Shown here: positions 54,820-64,000 of the stretch, piece after piece | How positions within the stretch are numbered: the first letter of the stretch is position 1 | Layout: each line of letters opens with the position of its first letter | Assembly (NCBI RefSeq): GCF_003020115.1 | Contig: NZ_PYFX01000003.1 | Span: 682,001-746,000 of the forward strand | Reading direction: 5' to 3' | DNA length: 64,000 nt | From: Bradyrhizobium sp. MOS002 | Lineage (GTDB): Bacteria > Pseudomonadota > Alphaproteobacteria > Rhizobiales > Xanthobacteraceae | Translations under genes and position numbers: made by a program | The notes under the pieces: model-generated | Databases searched by the model: none | The model's input: the letters and a program-made list of their open reading frames with translations, nothing else | What the model was told of the DNA's origin: nothing

Positions 54820-55881
54820 ATGCGACGACTTGCGATGCTGCTCTGCGCCTTGTTGCTGCTGCCGTCACTGGCAATGGCGCAGGCCAAGGATCCCATAAAA
54901 CTCAAGGTTGGCATGGTGGCCGCGGTGGACATGCTGGCGCTGCCGATTGCACTGGAGCGCGGCTTCTTCGAAAAGTACGGGCTCGACGTGACAATCGCCC
55001 GCCCATACGCAACCGGCGTCGATGCGCTCAATGCCTTGCAGGCCGGTGAAACTGACATGGTGCAAGCCGGCGTGCCAGCCATCGGTGCCATTCTACGCAA
55101 CATGGACCTGGTTTTCTTTGGCAACTTCAGTGGCAACGCCACAAAGCTTGGATCCGATGCCACCCTCGCCCTCATTGCCAACGGCGACTCCGGGATCGGT
55201 AAAGGCGATCTGAAAAGCCTCAAGGGCAAAAAAATCGCAACTTCGTTCGGCACGATCAACCATCTCTACATTCTCGGCTTGCTCGAGAAGGCTGGCCTCG
55301 CGCCGACCGACGTGACGCTGATCAATACGCCGCCGCCGGAGATGAGCGTGGCGCTGCTTGCCAAGGGCGTGGACGCATTTGTGTGCTGGGACCCGGCACC
55401 GGTGATTGCCATGAAGGATGTGCCGGGCGCCGTCGAGGTCATTCGCGGCGGCGATGTCATCTCCTATCTCGGCTTCAATATCGCGCTACGGCCCTGGGTG
55501 GAGAAGAACGGGGCGACGGTCGAGAAATTTCTGGCAGCCGTGTCGGAGGCCGACCAGTGGATGCGCAAGAATTCCAAGCAGGCCGCCGCGATCGGTACGC
55601 GCTGGATTCCGGGGTTGAAGCTGGACGTGGCGGAGACCGCGATGCAGTACAACATCCAGCAAGTAGACCGCCGCATTTCTGCCCACAACTATCGCGCGCT
55701 GTGGAAGGCGCAGGATACGCTGCAACGGCTTGGCGTGATCAAGTCGGTGTTCGATGTGAACAAATACATCGAGCCAAAATTCATCCTTAACGTGATGAAT
55801 ACTTATCCGGACCTATTTTCCGATCTGCAGCCCATTCCGGCAGACGTGGCAATTAAACCGGGCTTCGTGTTCACTCCCTGA
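54820..55881 (+). CDS. ABC transporter substrate-binding protein (NitT/TauT type)
   Basis: 353 residues with a signal peptide (LLCALLLLPSLAMAQ). The fold signature is VGMVAAVDMLALPIALERGFFEKYGLDVTIARPYATGVDALNALQAGETDMVQAGVPA, as in SsuA/TauA-type proteins, and VDAFVCWDPAP is also typical. It captures the ligand for the two permeases upstream; ligand unknown (sulfonate, aromatic acid or pyrimidine precursor are all possible). The ATG at 54820 has AGGGGGA upstream. Last gene of the operon. Confidence 0.9.
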   Translation: MRRLAMLLCALLLLPSLAMAQAKDPIKLKVGMVAAVDMLALPIALERGFFEKYGLDVTIARPYATGVDALNALQAGETDMVQAGVPAIGAILRNMDLVFFGNFSGNATKLGSDATLALIANGDSGIGKGDLKSLKGKKIATSFGTINHLYILGLLEKAGLAPTDVTLINTPPPEMSVALLAKGVDAFVCWDPAPVIAMKDVPGAVEVIRGGDVISYLGFNIALRPWVEKNGATVEKFLAAVSEADQWMRKNSKQAAAIGTRWIPGLKLDVAETAMQYNIQQVDRRISAHNYRALWKAQDTLQRLGVIKSVFDVNKYIEPKFILNVMNTYPDLFSDLQPIPADVAIKPGFVFTP

Positions 55882-55889
55882 AGCTGAGT

Positions 55890-55923
55890 GTTGCCGCGCG
55901 CCCTGAAGCTGGTGCGCGGCAAC
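55890..55923 (+). terminator. hairpin after the ABC operon
   Basis: GTTGCCGCGC at 55890-55899 pairs perfectly with GCGCGGCAAC at 55914-55923, nine bases after the last stop of the operon. A U-tract is missing, so it may act as an RNA-stabilising or factor-assisted terminator. The rest of the gap to 56060 shows nothing further. Confidence 0.45.
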
Positions 55924-56060
55924 CTATGACCTCAAGATCATGAGCCTAACGAGCGAGCGCGGCCGACCCAGCCGCGGTCAACCGCTGCACGCCCCGTTAA
56001 CACCGCACCACGCAAGCCCTGCCAGCGCCGCGCACCGCGGCGCCGGCCGTCTCGCGTCCG

Positions 56061-57008
56061 CTACTGCGACCGGTCCGAGGTCCAGCCCTTGTACTCGCCG
56101 ACATTGTCGCGCGTCACCAGTTTCGACGGCAGCAGCTCGACGGTGGACGCCGGCTTCTGGCCGTTGAGAATGTTGACGCCGACCTGCACCGCGCGGCGGG
56201 CCATGAAGAACGGGTCCTGCGAGGCGGAGGCCTGGATCTGCGTTGCCTGCGGGTCCTTCAGAGCTGCTTCGATGTCGGGTGCGCCGTCGACCGCGGTGAT
56301 GACGATGCCGGTACGCTGCTGCTGACGCGCCGCGAGGTCGGTGCCGATCGCCTGCGGATCGTTGATGGCGAAGATGGCGTCGATCTTGGCAAAGCGGGTC
56401 AGATAGCCCTGCGCCACCGTGAGGCCGCCTTCGCGCGAGCCCTTGCCGTCCTGGTCGTTGGACAGCACCTTGATGCCGGGATTCTTGCCGAGCACGTTCT
56501 TGCAACCGACGACGCGGTCGATCACCGCGGAGACCTGCGGGCCGTTCTCGATGATGACGTCGCCTTTGCCCCCCAGCTTGTCGACGATGTACTGACAGGA
56601 GATCTCGCCAGCCTGGACGTTGTTGGTGGTCACCGTGGCGTCGGCGCCGTCGGCTGCGGTGTCGACGGCAACGACGACGATGCCGGCGGCCTGCGCCTTC
56701 TTGATCGCCGGTCCGACCGCCTTGGGATCGCCGGGATTGAGCAGGATCAGGTCGACGCCGGCGGCGATGAAATTGTCGATCTGGGTGACCTGCTTGCCGA
56801 GATCATATTCGAAGCCGACGGTGGTGATCTTCACGTTGGGGTTGGTCTTTTTGGCTTCGAACTCGGCGCCCTTCGACAACGCGACGAAGAACGGATTGCC
56901 GAGCGAGCCCAGCGAAACGCCGATCGACTTGAGCTCCTTCGCGAAAGACGGCGCGGAGCTCAGGACGAGCGCCATCGCGGCGCCTGCAAGCGAGATCGAC
57001 TTCAACAT
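56061..57008 (-). CDS. sugar ABC transporter substrate-binding protein (RbsB-like)
   Basis: 315 residues with a signal peptide (LKSISLAGAAMALVLSSAPSFA). A periplasmic-binding-protein type 1 fold: IGVSLGSLGNPFFVALSKGAEFEAKK, then DLILLNPGDPKAVGPAIKKAQAAGIVVVAVDT, and near the end ITAVDGAPDIEAAL. It binds a pentose-, hexose- or polyol-like ligand. The ATG at 57008 has GGGAGGA upstream. It is the last gene of the set xylB, ATPase, permease, binding protein, separated from the permease by 154 bases that include a palindromic repeat. Confidence 0.91.
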   Translation of the reverse strand: MLKSISLAGAAMALVLSSAPSFAKELKSIGVSLGSLGNPFFVALSKGAEFEAKKTNPNVKITTVGFEYDLGKQVTQIDNFIAAGVDLILLNPGDPKAVGPAIKKAQAAGIVVVAVDTAADGADATVTTNNVQAGEISCQYIVDKLGGKGDVIIENGPQVSAVIDRVVGCKNVLGKNPGIKVLSNDQDGKGSREGGLTVAQGYLTRFAKIDAIFAINDPQAIGTDLAARQQQRTGIVITAVDGAPDIEAALKDPQATQIQASASQDPFFMARRAVQVGVNILNGQKPASTVELLPSKLVTRDNVGEYKGWTSDRSQ

Positions 57009-57113
57009 TGGCTTCCTCCCTGGTCTGTTTGAATCCCCGCCACCGCGACCAGTTGCCGTGACGGAATGAACATGACGGCGCAGCGCCCGCTGCATTTTTC
57101 CCGCTTGTTGTCT

Positions 57114-57164
57114 GAGCATGATCTTTTCGAAAAACCGCTTCGCACTTTCTCGGATCATGCGCTC
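57114..57164. repeat. palindromic repeat overlapping a gene end
   Basis: Inverted repeat from GAGCATGATC (57114-57123) to GATCATGCGCTC (57153-57164), centred on AAACCGCTTCGCAC. The element is common in rhizobial genomes. Its last two bases are inside the stop codon of the permease gene. Lying in the operon between permease and binding protein, it may set their relative transcript levels. Confidence 0.75.
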
Positions 57165-58218
57165 AGGTCCGCGCCGAGCCCTGCAACCGATAGCGGTCCA
57201 GCGCGACCGCGCCGATGATCACCAGGCCCTTGATCACATATTGCCAGACGTCGGACACGCCGATCAGGATCAGGCCGTTCGACAACACGGCAATGATCAG
57301 CGCGCCGACCAGCGTTCCCCAGATCGAGCCGATCCCGCCGACGAAGGAGGTGCCGCCCAGGATCACCGCGGTGATGGCGTCGAGCTCGTAGGACTGGCCG
57401 AGCTGCAGGCCATTGGCGGCGTAGAGGCGCGCCGCCTGCATCGCGCCGCCGAGACCCGCGAGGAGGCCGGACACGCCATAGACGAAGATCAGCACGGCCC
57501 AGACCTTGATGCCGGCGAGCCGCGCCGCGCTCTCGTTGCCGCCGACCGCGTAGATGTGCACCCCGAGCACGGTGCGCTTGAGCACCAGCCACGACACCAG
57601 GATGACCAGCAACGCGATCACCCAGAGCCAGGGAATCGACAATACGCCGGGAATGAGGGTCAAGGCACCGTTGCCGATGAAGGCATAGGGTATCGACGGA
57701 TTGAACACGGTGGTGTCGGCGCCGAGCAGGCGCGCCGCGCCCCGGACGGCGGTCAGCGATCCCAGCGTGACGATGAAGGGCGGCAGGCGCAAGAGCGCGA
57801 TCAAGCCGCCATTGAGAACGCCGAAGACGGCGCCGGTGAGCACCGCGGCCGGCAACCACAGTGCCCCGAGATCCGGGAATTTGGAGATGATCAGCCCGGC
57901 CATCGCCGCCGCCGCCAGGATGGAGCCGACCGAAAGGTCGATGCCGCCGGTGAGGATGACGAAGGTCATGCCTGCGGCCAGCACGGTATTGACCGCGGAC
58001 TGCTGCACCACGATGCCGATGTTCTGGCCGGTGAAGAAGCGGCCGTCCGACAGCACGTGAAAGCCGATGCACAGCAACAGCAGCACCGGCAGCATGCCGA
58101 CCGCGCGAATGATCATCCGCGTGCGCTGCCGCTTCGTCTCCTGCGCGGCGGCAAGACCGGACCCGGCAGGGGCGGCTTTGGCGGGGGCGATGTTGGAGGA
58201 AGCGCCGTTCTCAGGCAT
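57163..58218 (-). CDS. sugar ABC transporter permease (RbsC-like)
   Basis: 351 residues with ~8-10 helices. Family signatures are [56 protein letters not shown] sequence, and [36 protein letters not shown]. The N-terminal ~30 residues are a hydrophilic Ala/Pro-rich extension. It overlaps the ATPase gene by eight bases, giving coupled translation. Confidence 0.92.
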   Translation of the reverse strand: MPENGASSNIAPAKAAPAGSGLAAAQETKRQRTRMIIRAVGMLPVLLLLCIGFHVLSDGRFFTGQNIGIVVQQSAVNTVLAAGMTFVILTGGIDLSVGSILAAAAMAGLIISKFPDLGALWLPAAVLTGAVFGVLNGGLIALLRLPPFIVTLGSLTAVRGAARLLGADTTVFNPSIPYAFIGNGALTLIPGVLSIPWLWVIALLVILVSWLVLKRTVLGVHIYAVGGNESAARLAGIKVWAVLIFVYGVSGLLAGLGGAMQAARLYAANGLQLGQSYELDAITAVILGGTSFVGGIGSIWGTLVGALIIAVLSNGLILIGVSDVWQYVIKGLVIIGAVALDRYRLQGSART

Positions 58219-59746
58219 CGAGCTGCTCCGTTCCGGTGGCGAGTGCCATGATCTCTTCCTGACTGAGCGGCGATGTCGCGTCGCGCCGGATCTGCCCGGC
58301 GATCTGTCCTGCGCGCATCACGATGACGCGGTCGCAGATGCCGATGATCTCGGGCAGGTCGGACGAGATAACGAGAACCGCGGTGCCCGACTTCGCGAGA
58401 TTGTCGATGATCGAATAGATCTCGGACTTGGCGCCGACGTCCACGCCGCGCGTCGGCTCGTCGAGGATCAGGATTTTCGGGCCGATCGCGAGCAGCCGCG
58501 ACAGCAGCACTTTCTGCTGGTTGCCGCCGGAGAGCCCGCCGGCGGGAACGCCGACATTGGCGGCGCGGATGCCGAGCCCCGCGAACGCGCGCTTGGCGCG
58601 GTCGCGAGCCTTGTCGCGGTCGAGGATGCCGCCGAATCTCGCATCCCGGCCGAGCACCGCGAGATTGATGTTGTCGAGGCAGGACATGTCGAGGAACAGG
58701 CCGAGCGCCTTCCTGTCTTCGGTGAGGTAGGCAATGCCCGCGTCCAGCGCCTCACCGGGCGTGCGGATGGAGACCGCACGCCCCTCGATCTCGACATGGC
58801 CCGAGATCATCGGCGCGGCGCCGATGATGAGGTGCGCAAGCTCGGTGCGGCCGGCGCCGACCAGGCCGGCAAGGCCGACGACCTCGCCCGCATGCACCGT
58901 CAGCGAGCATCCCTTGACACGCCTGCCGTCGGCGATGTCGACGGCCGCAAGCACGGGCGCGCCCTGCCGCGCGTTGGGATCGTTTTTGGGATCATGGTCC
59001 TTCTTGTAGAAGGATGAGACGTCGCGTCCCACCATCATCCGGACGATGGTGTCGGCGCGGATGTCGCCCTTGTCCAGCGAACCGACCAGCGTGCCGTCAC
59101 GCAGCACGGTGACGCGGTCGCCGAGCGCATAGACTTCGTCCATGCGATGCGAGATGTAGATGATGGCGAGACCTTCGGCGCGCAGCTGGCGGATCAGCGC
59201 GAACAGCCTTTCGCTCTCGCCGGCCGAGAGCGCGGTGGTCGGCTCGTCCATGATCAAAATCCTGGAGCGGGCATGCAGCGCGCGCGCGATCTCGACCAGT
59301 TGGCGCTGGCCCATCGAGAGATTGGCGACCTGGGTCTGCGGCGTGAAATCCGCGCCGAGCCGCGCAAGGATCGGACCGACGGCGGCCTGCATCGCCTCGC
59401 GCGCCAACAAGCCGCCGCGGGAGACCTCGCGACCGAGATAGATGTTCTCCGCAACGCTCAGATTGGGGGCGAGCGAGAGTTCCTGATAGATGATCGCGAT
59501 GCCGGCCGCGCGGCCGCCGAGCGGGCCGCTGATCTGCACGGGCTCGCCGTCGATGCGGATTTCGCTGCCCGGGTCGGGCCGGTAGGCGCCCGACAAGATC
59601 TTCATCAGGGTGGATTTGCCGGCGCCGTTCTCGCCCATCAAGGCGTGGATTTCGCCGGCGTAGACGGTGAGGTCGACGTCGCGCAGCGCCTTGATGCTGA
59701 AAAATGATTTGGAGACCCGGCGCATCTCGAGGATGGGCTCGCTCAT
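58211..59746 (-). CDS. sugar ABC transporter ATP-binding protein (RbsA/XylG-like, two ATPase domains)
   Basis: 511 residues with two ABC domains. The first has Walker [10 protein letters not shown] and signature [10 protein letters not shown] with Walker [14 protein letters not shown]; the second has a degenerate Walker A (GLVGAGRTE) with signature [10 protein letters not shown] and [14 protein letters not shown]. This duplication is normal for ribose/xylose-type importers. The ATG at 59746 has GGGGAGG upstream. It follows xylulokinase in the same direction at a distance of 210 bases. Confidence 0.93.
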   Translation of the reverse strand: MSEPILEMRRVSKSFFSIKALRDVDLTVYAGEIHALMGENGAGKSTLMKILSGAYRPDPGSEIRIDGEPVQISGPLGGRAAGIAIIYQELSLAPNLSVAENIYLGREVSRGGLLAREAMQAAVGPILARLGADFTPQTQVANLSMGQRQLVEIARALHARSRILIMDEPTTALSAGESERLFALIRQLRAEGLAIIYISHRMDEVYALGDRVTVLRDGTLVGSLDKGDIRADTIVRMMVGRDVSSFYKKDHDPKNDPNARQGAPVLAAVDIADGRRVKGCSLTVHAGEVVGLAGLVGAGRTELAHLIIGAAPMISGHVEIEGRAVSIRTPGEALDAGIAYLTEDRKALGLFLDMSCLDNINLAVLGRDARFGGILDRDKARDRAKRAFAGLGIRAANVGVPAGGLSGGNQQKVLLSRLLAIGPKILILDEPTRGVDVGAKSEIYSIIDNLAKSGTAVLVISSDLPEIIGICDRVIVMRAGQIAGQIRRDATSPLSQEEIMALATGTEQLDA

Positions 59747-59956
59747 CACACCTCCCCGACGCGCCGACGGCGGCATCGCAATCTCACCCGCGTCTCGTTG
59801 GTCCCTGGCGCGGGTGAAAGCATTAAACAAAAGGTTGTGGCGCGAGGCAATACCTCCCGCATGCCGACGAACGATCCGGCGCTGCTTTTATCTTTTGCGG
59901 ACGGAACCGATCCCGGACGTGATGCCATTTCTTCGCCACATCATCGCGTATTGCGA

Positions 59957-61402
59957 TCAGCGCCGCGGCCGGTACAGGCGGCGCCATTCCGGAAGCCGCT
60001 CGGCATAGGCCTGCGCAAGCGCGGGCTCAGGCTCGAACGTCTCGACGCGTTGTGGCGCGGTGCAGACGGCGTCGATCGCCTCACCGGTGACGGCCAGGCG
60101 GCCGAGCCGCGCCGCACCAAACGCCGCGCCGGTCTCGCCGTCGGCAAAGCGATGCACCGGCACGTTCAGGACATTGGCCAGCACCGAGAGCCAGAACCGC
60201 GACCGCGAACCGCCGCCGATAACATCCACCTCCGCGATCGCGAGGCCAGTCTCGGCAAGCACGTCCCGGCAATCCGCGAGCGCGAAGGCGACGCCTTCCA
60301 GTACGGCTTGCACGATCGCGCCGCGATCAGTGGCATGACTGAGCCCATCGAGCATGCCGCGCACATCGGGATCATCGTGCGGGGTGCGTTCGCCGGAGAG
60401 ATACGGCAGGAAGCTGACCGGCGACGGCGCCCTCGGGCGCAACCCGAGCGGCGCCAGCAGGTCGGCCTCGGTGGTTCCGAACAGCCGCGCGATCCACGCC
60501 AGGCACGATGCTGCCGAGAGGATCGCGCCGGCCTGAATCCACCTGCCGGGGACGGCGTGACAGAAGGTGTGCACGACACGCTCCGGGTTGGCCGCGATCG
60601 TGTCGGTCGGCACCAGCAATGCCCCGGAGGTTCCGAGCGAAATGAAGGCTGCGCCGGGATTGATGGCGCCGATGCCGACGGCTCCCGCCGGATTGTCGCC
60701 GGCCCCGCCGGCGATCATCGGCCGCCCGGTCATGCCCCAGCGTTGCGCCAACTCGCTGCGCAGCCGTGCCGACGGCGCGCAGCCCTCGACCAGACGCGGC
60801 ATCTGCCGGCGCGACAGAGCGGTCGCGGCGAGCCCCTCATCCGACCAATCGCGGCTGACAACATCGAGCCACAGCGAACCCGAGGCGTCCGAGACATCCT
60901 CGATCGCCTCGCCGCTCAGCACCAGGCGCAGATAGGCCTTGGGCTGCAGCACGAGTTTTGTCGCCGCGAAGATTTCCGGTTCGTGCCTGGCGACCCACAG
61001 CAGTTTTGGCGCGGTGAATCCCGGCATCGCCTTGTTGCCTGTCGTCGTCCGCAAGGCCGGCCAGCGCCGCTCCAGCTCGGCGCACTCCGCAAAGGACCGA
61101 CCGTCATTCCAGAGAATGCAGGGCCGCAACGGCACGAGACCGGCGTCGAGCAGCGTCGCGCCGTGCATCTGGCCGGACAGGCCGATGCCCTCGACCTCGG
61201 CCAGTTCGCGCGCATGATCTGCCTTCAGGGCATCCAGCGCCGCGAACGTGGCCTCGATCCACTGTGCCGGGTCCTGCTCGCAATGGCCGGGATGCGGCGA
61301 AGAGACCGTCAGCGACCGGCTGCGGCTCGCCACCACGCGCTGCGCGTCGTCGACCAGAACGATTTTGACGGCAGAGGTGCCGAGGTCGATGCCGAGATAC
61401 AT
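59957..61402 (-). CDS. xylB: xylulokinase
   Basis: 481-residue FGGY-family sugar kinase. The N-terminal phosphate motif is YLGIDLGTSAVKIVLVD; GLSGQMHGATLLD and LWNDGRS are the xylulokinase-specific segments, and the C-terminal VDVIGGGSRSRFWLSVLANVLNVPV closes the ATP site. It phosphorylates D-xylulose for the pentose-phosphate pathway. The ATG at 61402 is set by the conserved MYLGIDLGTS; the long upstream extension of the frame is a shadow of the MFS gene on the other strand. It points to xylose or a pentitol as the ligand of the neighbouring importer. Confidence 0.92.
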   Translation of the reverse strand: MYLGIDLGTSAVKIVLVDDAQRVVASRSRSLTVSSPHPGHCEQDPAQWIEATFAALDALKADHARELAEVEGIGLSGQMHGATLLDAGLVPLRPCILWNDGRSFAECAELERRWPALRTTTGNKAMPGFTAPKLLWVARHEPEIFAATKLVLQPKAYLRLVLSGEAIEDVSDASGSLWLDVVSRDWSDEGLAATALSRRQMPRLVEGCAPSARLRSELAQRWGMTGRPMIAGGAGDNPAGAVGIGAINPGAAFISLGTSGALLVPTDTIAANPERVVHTFCHAVPGRWIQAGAILSAASCLAWIARLFGTTEADLLAPLGLRPRAPSPVSFLPYLSGERTPHDDPDVRGMLDGLSHATDRGAIVQAVLEGVAFALADCRDVLAETGLAIAEVDVIGGGSRSRFWLSVLANVLNVPVHRFADGETGAAFGAARLGRLAVTGEAIDAVCTAPQRVETFEPEPALAQAYAERLPEWRRLYRPRR

Positions 61403-61513
61403 GATGTCACTTGCCTTGTGCATCCATGACATTGCGGGCATGGCGTTCCCGATGTTGGCATGCACCCGCCAATCATGTAACCCCACCCGAAACCTTGCCG
61501 GGACGCAACGCCC

Positions 61514-62767
61514 ATGACCACCGCCACCACCAACGACGCGGGAGCCACCCGCGCGCTGATCTTTGCGCTGCTCGCGCTCGCCTGTGGGCACATGCTCTCG
61601 ACCTTGCTGCGCACTATTCCGGCGGTCAGCCTCGACCTGATGGCGGCGGATTTCGGCATCGAGCCGCAGGCGCTGGCGAGCCTCACCTCGGTCTACCCGT
61701 TCGCGTTTGCGGCTGCGCAGATCCCGGTTGGTGCGGCGATGGACCGCTTTGGCGTGCGGCCGGTGTCGCTGAGCCTGCTCGCGGGAACCGTGGTCGGCGC
61801 CATCGCGTCCGGGTTCGCAACGGGACCCGAAAGCTTCGCCGTCGGGCAGGTGCTGCTGGGCGTCGCCACCTCCGGCATGCTGATGTGCCCGATGACGTTG
61901 GCCGCCAAGCAATTGTCGGCCGCGCGCTTTGGGCTGTGGTCGGGCGCGATCCTCTCGATCGGCAATATCGGCATGCTGCTGTCGTCGAGCCCGCTCGCCT
62001 TCGTGGTCGACACTTACGGCTGGCGCGCCGGGTTCTGGATCTCGGCACTCGGCGGCGTCGCCGTGGCGCTCGCGGTGTTCCTGCTGGTGCCGAGCCAGCC
62101 GGCCGAGCACAAGGACGAATCCTCGCCGCTGTCGCAGATGATCGAGGTGCTCAGGCTGGGACTCTCGCGGCCCTTGCGCGGCCTGATCGCGCTGGCGCTG
62201 GTGTCGCTTGCGACCTCGCTGGTGCTGCGCGGCCTGTGGGGCGGGCCGTGGCTGATGCAGGTCAAGGGATTGTCGCGGGTCGAGGCCGGCAACCAGCTCG
62301 GCGCGTTCACGCTGGCGATGATCGCAGGCCCGCTTCTCGTCGGCATGATCGACCGCAGGATTGGACGCCGCCGCGCGCTGGTGGCGGGAACGCACCTGGT
62401 CGGCGCATTGCTGCTGGCGCTGATGGCGTTAGGAGCGCCGCACTACGCGGTCTCCGTGTTGTTCGGCGTGCCCGTGATGCCGCCGCAATACGACCTGGTG
62501 CTGTTCGTGCTCATCGGCTTGGCGACCTCGGCGCAGCCGCTGCTGTTCGGCATGTCGCGGCAGCTGGTCGACGCCCAAGTTGCGGGCAAGGCGCTCGCGG
62601 CGATCAACCTCGCCTTCTTCCTCGGCGCGGCGCTGATGCAGTCGGTCACCGGCGCGGTAGCGGCGTTCGCGGGGCTGCCGGCGGTGCTGCTTTTCATGGC
62701 TGCCATGCTTGGCATCGGCGCGCTGATCTTTTTGGTCTACACCTCGCCAAGTCCGGCGATAGAGTAG
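61514..62767 (+). CDS. MFS transporter (12 TM)
   Basis: 417-residue inner-membrane transporter with 12 predicted helices. Motif A-like sequence PVGAAMDRFGVRPV lies after helix 2, and GMIDRRIGRRRAL stands at the equivalent place after helix 8. Substrate unknown. It is divergent from xylB with a 111-base gap, and followed by the M20 peptidase 24 bases downstream, so it may be co-transcribed with that gene. Confidence 0.88.
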   Translation: MTTATTNDAGATRALIFALLALACGHMLSTLLRTIPAVSLDLMAADFGIEPQALASLTSVYPFAFAAAQIPVGAAMDRFGVRPVSLSLLAGTVVGAIASGFATGPESFAVGQVLLGVATSGMLMCPMTLAAKQLSAARFGLWSGAILSIGNIGMLLSSSPLAFVVDTYGWRAGFWISALGGVAVALAVFLLVPSQPAEHKDESSPLSQMIEVLRLGLSRPLRGLIALALVSLATSLVLRGLWGGPWLMQVKGLSRVEAGNQLGAFTLAMIAGPLLVGMIDRRIGRRRALVAGTHLVGALLLALMALGAPHYAVSVLFGVPVMPPQYDLVLFVLIGLATSAQPLLFGMSRQLVDAQVAGKALAAINLAFFLGAALMQSVTGAVAAFAGLPAVLLFMAAMLGIGALIFLVYTSPSPAIE

Positions 62768-62791
62768 AGCCCTGCATCAAGGGGATATCTC

Positions 62792-63997
62792 ATGCCTGTC
62801 GACACCAAAGCCGCCACCGAACGCCTCATGCGCTTCCTCGCCGTCGAGGGCGTGACCGGACAGGAGGCGGCGATCGGGCGTGAGCTCACGGCCGCGCTGA
62901 AGGAGAGCGGCGTGCCGGCGAAGGCGATCCGGCTCGACGACGCCAATTCGCGCATTCCGGTGCCGACCGAGACCGGCAATCTCATCGTCGACCTGCCCGG
63001 CCGCGGCGCGCTGCACAACCAGCCCCGCATCATGTTCATGACCCACATGGACACCGTGCCGCTGTGCGCCGGCGCCAAGCCGAAGAAGTCGGGTCGCAAG
63101 ATCGTCAACGAGGCCAAGACCGCGCTCGGCGGCGACAATCGCTGCGGCTGCGGCGTGCTGGTGACGCTGGCGGCCGAGCTCGAAAAGCAGCAGCTCGATC
63201 ACCCGCCGATCACGCTGCTGTTCTGCGTGCGCGAGGAGAGCGGGCTGTACGGCGCGCGCCACGTCAAGCTGGACGAGCTCGGCTCGCCGGTGATGGCGTT
63301 CAACTATGACGGCGGCGCGGCCTCCAACGTCGTCATCGGCGCGGTCGGCGCCGACCGCTGGACCGTCGAGATTTTCGGCCGCGCCTCGCATGCCGGCGTC
63401 GCGCCCGAGCGCGGCATCTCCTCGACCATGATCATGTCGCTGGCGCTTGCCGACGTGAAGGCCGGCGGCTGGTTCGGCAAGGTGGTGAAGGGCAAGGGCG
63501 CAAGCGCGCGGCAGGGCACCAGCAATGTCGGCCCCGTCACCGGCGGCGAGGGCCGGCCTGCCGGCGACGCCACCAACGTCGTCACCGACTACGTGCATGT
63601 GCGCGGCGAAAGCCGCAGCCACGACGGAAAGTTCTTCAAGGAGATCACCAAGGCCTACAAGGCCGCGTTCGAGAAGGCGGCCAAGAAAGTCACCAACGCG
63701 CAAGGCAAATCCGGCAAGGTCAAGTTCAAGGCCGAGACCGATTATTTCCCGTTCCGCATGAAGGACAACCTTCCCGTCGTCAAACGCGCGGTGGAGGCCG
63801 TGTCCGCCGTCGGCGGCACCCCGAACGTGCGCACCGCCAATGGCGGCCTCGATGCCAACTGGATGGTCCGCCACGGCGTTCCGACCGTGACCTTCGGCGC
63901 CGGCCAGAACGAGGCGCACACGATCGACGAATGGATCAATCTGGACGAATATGACCGCGCCTGCGCGCTGGCGGTGCAGCTCGCGACGATGCGGTGA
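62792..63997 (+). CDS. M20-family metallopeptidase (PepT-like)
   Basis: 401 residues, cytosolic. The metal-binding path of the family is visible: MTHMDTVPLC (His, Asp), GGDNRCGCGVLVTL (bridging Asp), CVREESGLYGARHV (catalytic Glu pair) and the C-terminal NEAHTIDEWI (His). A lid/dimerisation domain begins near FGRASHAGVAPERG. It probably removes N-terminal residues from small peptides. AAGGGGA precedes the ATG at good spacing. The gene is complete and ends three bases before the window edge. Confidence 0.9.
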   Translation: MPVDTKAATERLMRFLAVEGVTGQEAAIGRELTAALKESGVPAKAIRLDDANSRIPVPTETGNLIVDLPGRGALHNQPRIMFMTHMDTVPLCAGAKPKKSGRKIVNEAKTALGGDNRCGCGVLVTLAAELEKQQLDHPPITLLFCVREESGLYGARHVKLDELGSPVMAFNYDGGAASNVVIGAVGADRWTVEIFGRASHAGVAPERGISSTMIMSLALADVKAGGWFGKVVKGKGASARQGTSNVGPVTGGEGRPAGDATNVVTDYVHVRGESRSHDGKFFKEITKAYKAAFEKAAKKVTNAQGKSGKVKFKAETDYFPFRMKDNLPVVKRAVEAVSAVGGTPNVRTANGGLDANWMVRHGVPTVTFGAGQNEAHTIDEWINLDEYDRACALAVQLATMR

Positions 63998-64000
63998 GGC

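Noticed and set aside
61403..62395. 330-residue N-terminal extension of xylulokinase
   Set aside because: It is the antisense shadow of the MFS gene, with no domain character; xylulokinases begin at MYLGIDLGTS.

Overview
The window is 64 kb of GC-rich chromosomal DNA. Codon use, Shine-Dalgarno sites, gene families and characteristic palindromic intergenic repeats point to an alphaproteobacterium of the Bradyrhizobium / Rhodopseudomonas group (Bradyrhizobium most likely). This is judged from sequence character, not from a database search. I see no rRNA, tRNA, CRISPR array, transposase or phage structural gene.

Layout, left to right. 0-13.5 kb: alkyl-sulfatase-like metallo-hydrolase, membrane GGDEF protein, TRAP transporter (dctP plus a fused dctQM), trans-aconitate methyltransferase, SDR, UBP zinc-finger protein, an isocitrate/isopropylmalate-type dehydrogenase, an MFS exporter and a B12-binding radical SAM protein. 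13.6-19.7 kb: a tightly packed operon joining a two-subunit molybdenum hydroxylase to a flavocytochrome-c-type flavoprotein and soxX, soxY, soxZ, soxA. It has no soxB or soxCD, and its SoxY lacks the canonical C-terminal GGCGG arm. 19.7-25.7 kb: a sugar-type ABC importer without its ATPase, then an NCS2-like permease paired with a biuret-amidohydrolase-like enzyme. 25.9-35.5 kb: a single-chain indolepyruvate ferredoxin oxidoreductase, a KstD-like flavoprotein, an HtrA-like protease, a GMC oxidoreductase with a small partner, and a secreted nuclease. 35.5-39.5 kb: a candidate small RNA with a strong terminator, then cyoABCD, a bo3-type ubiquinol oxidase.

39.7-48.6 kb: a truncated SDR fragment, a carboxymuconolactone-decarboxylase-like protein and an intact SDR, a PQQ-type sugar dehydrogenase, urate hydroxylase puuD, a VOC protein, an L,D-transpeptidase, a lytic transglycosylase and a tripartite-tricarboxylate binding protein. 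48.7-55.9 kb looks accessory: a dispersed repeat (second copy at 9 kb, inverted), two coupled genes of unknown function, then an iron-dependent alcohol dehydrogenase diverging from a GntR/FadR regulator that is translationally coupled to a NitT/TauT-type ABC importer. 56-61.4 kb: a ribose/xylose-type ABC importer with xylulokinase. The window ends with an MFS transporter and an M20 peptidase.

Overall this is the broad substrate-uptake and oxidation repertoire of a soil oligotroph. The items most worth attention are the soxB-less sox/molybdenum-hydroxylase operon with its altered SoxY, the candidate sRNA, the dispersed repeat pair with an internal 16-nt tandem array, and the regulated ADH/ABC cassette with an unexplained membrane-anchored small protein.
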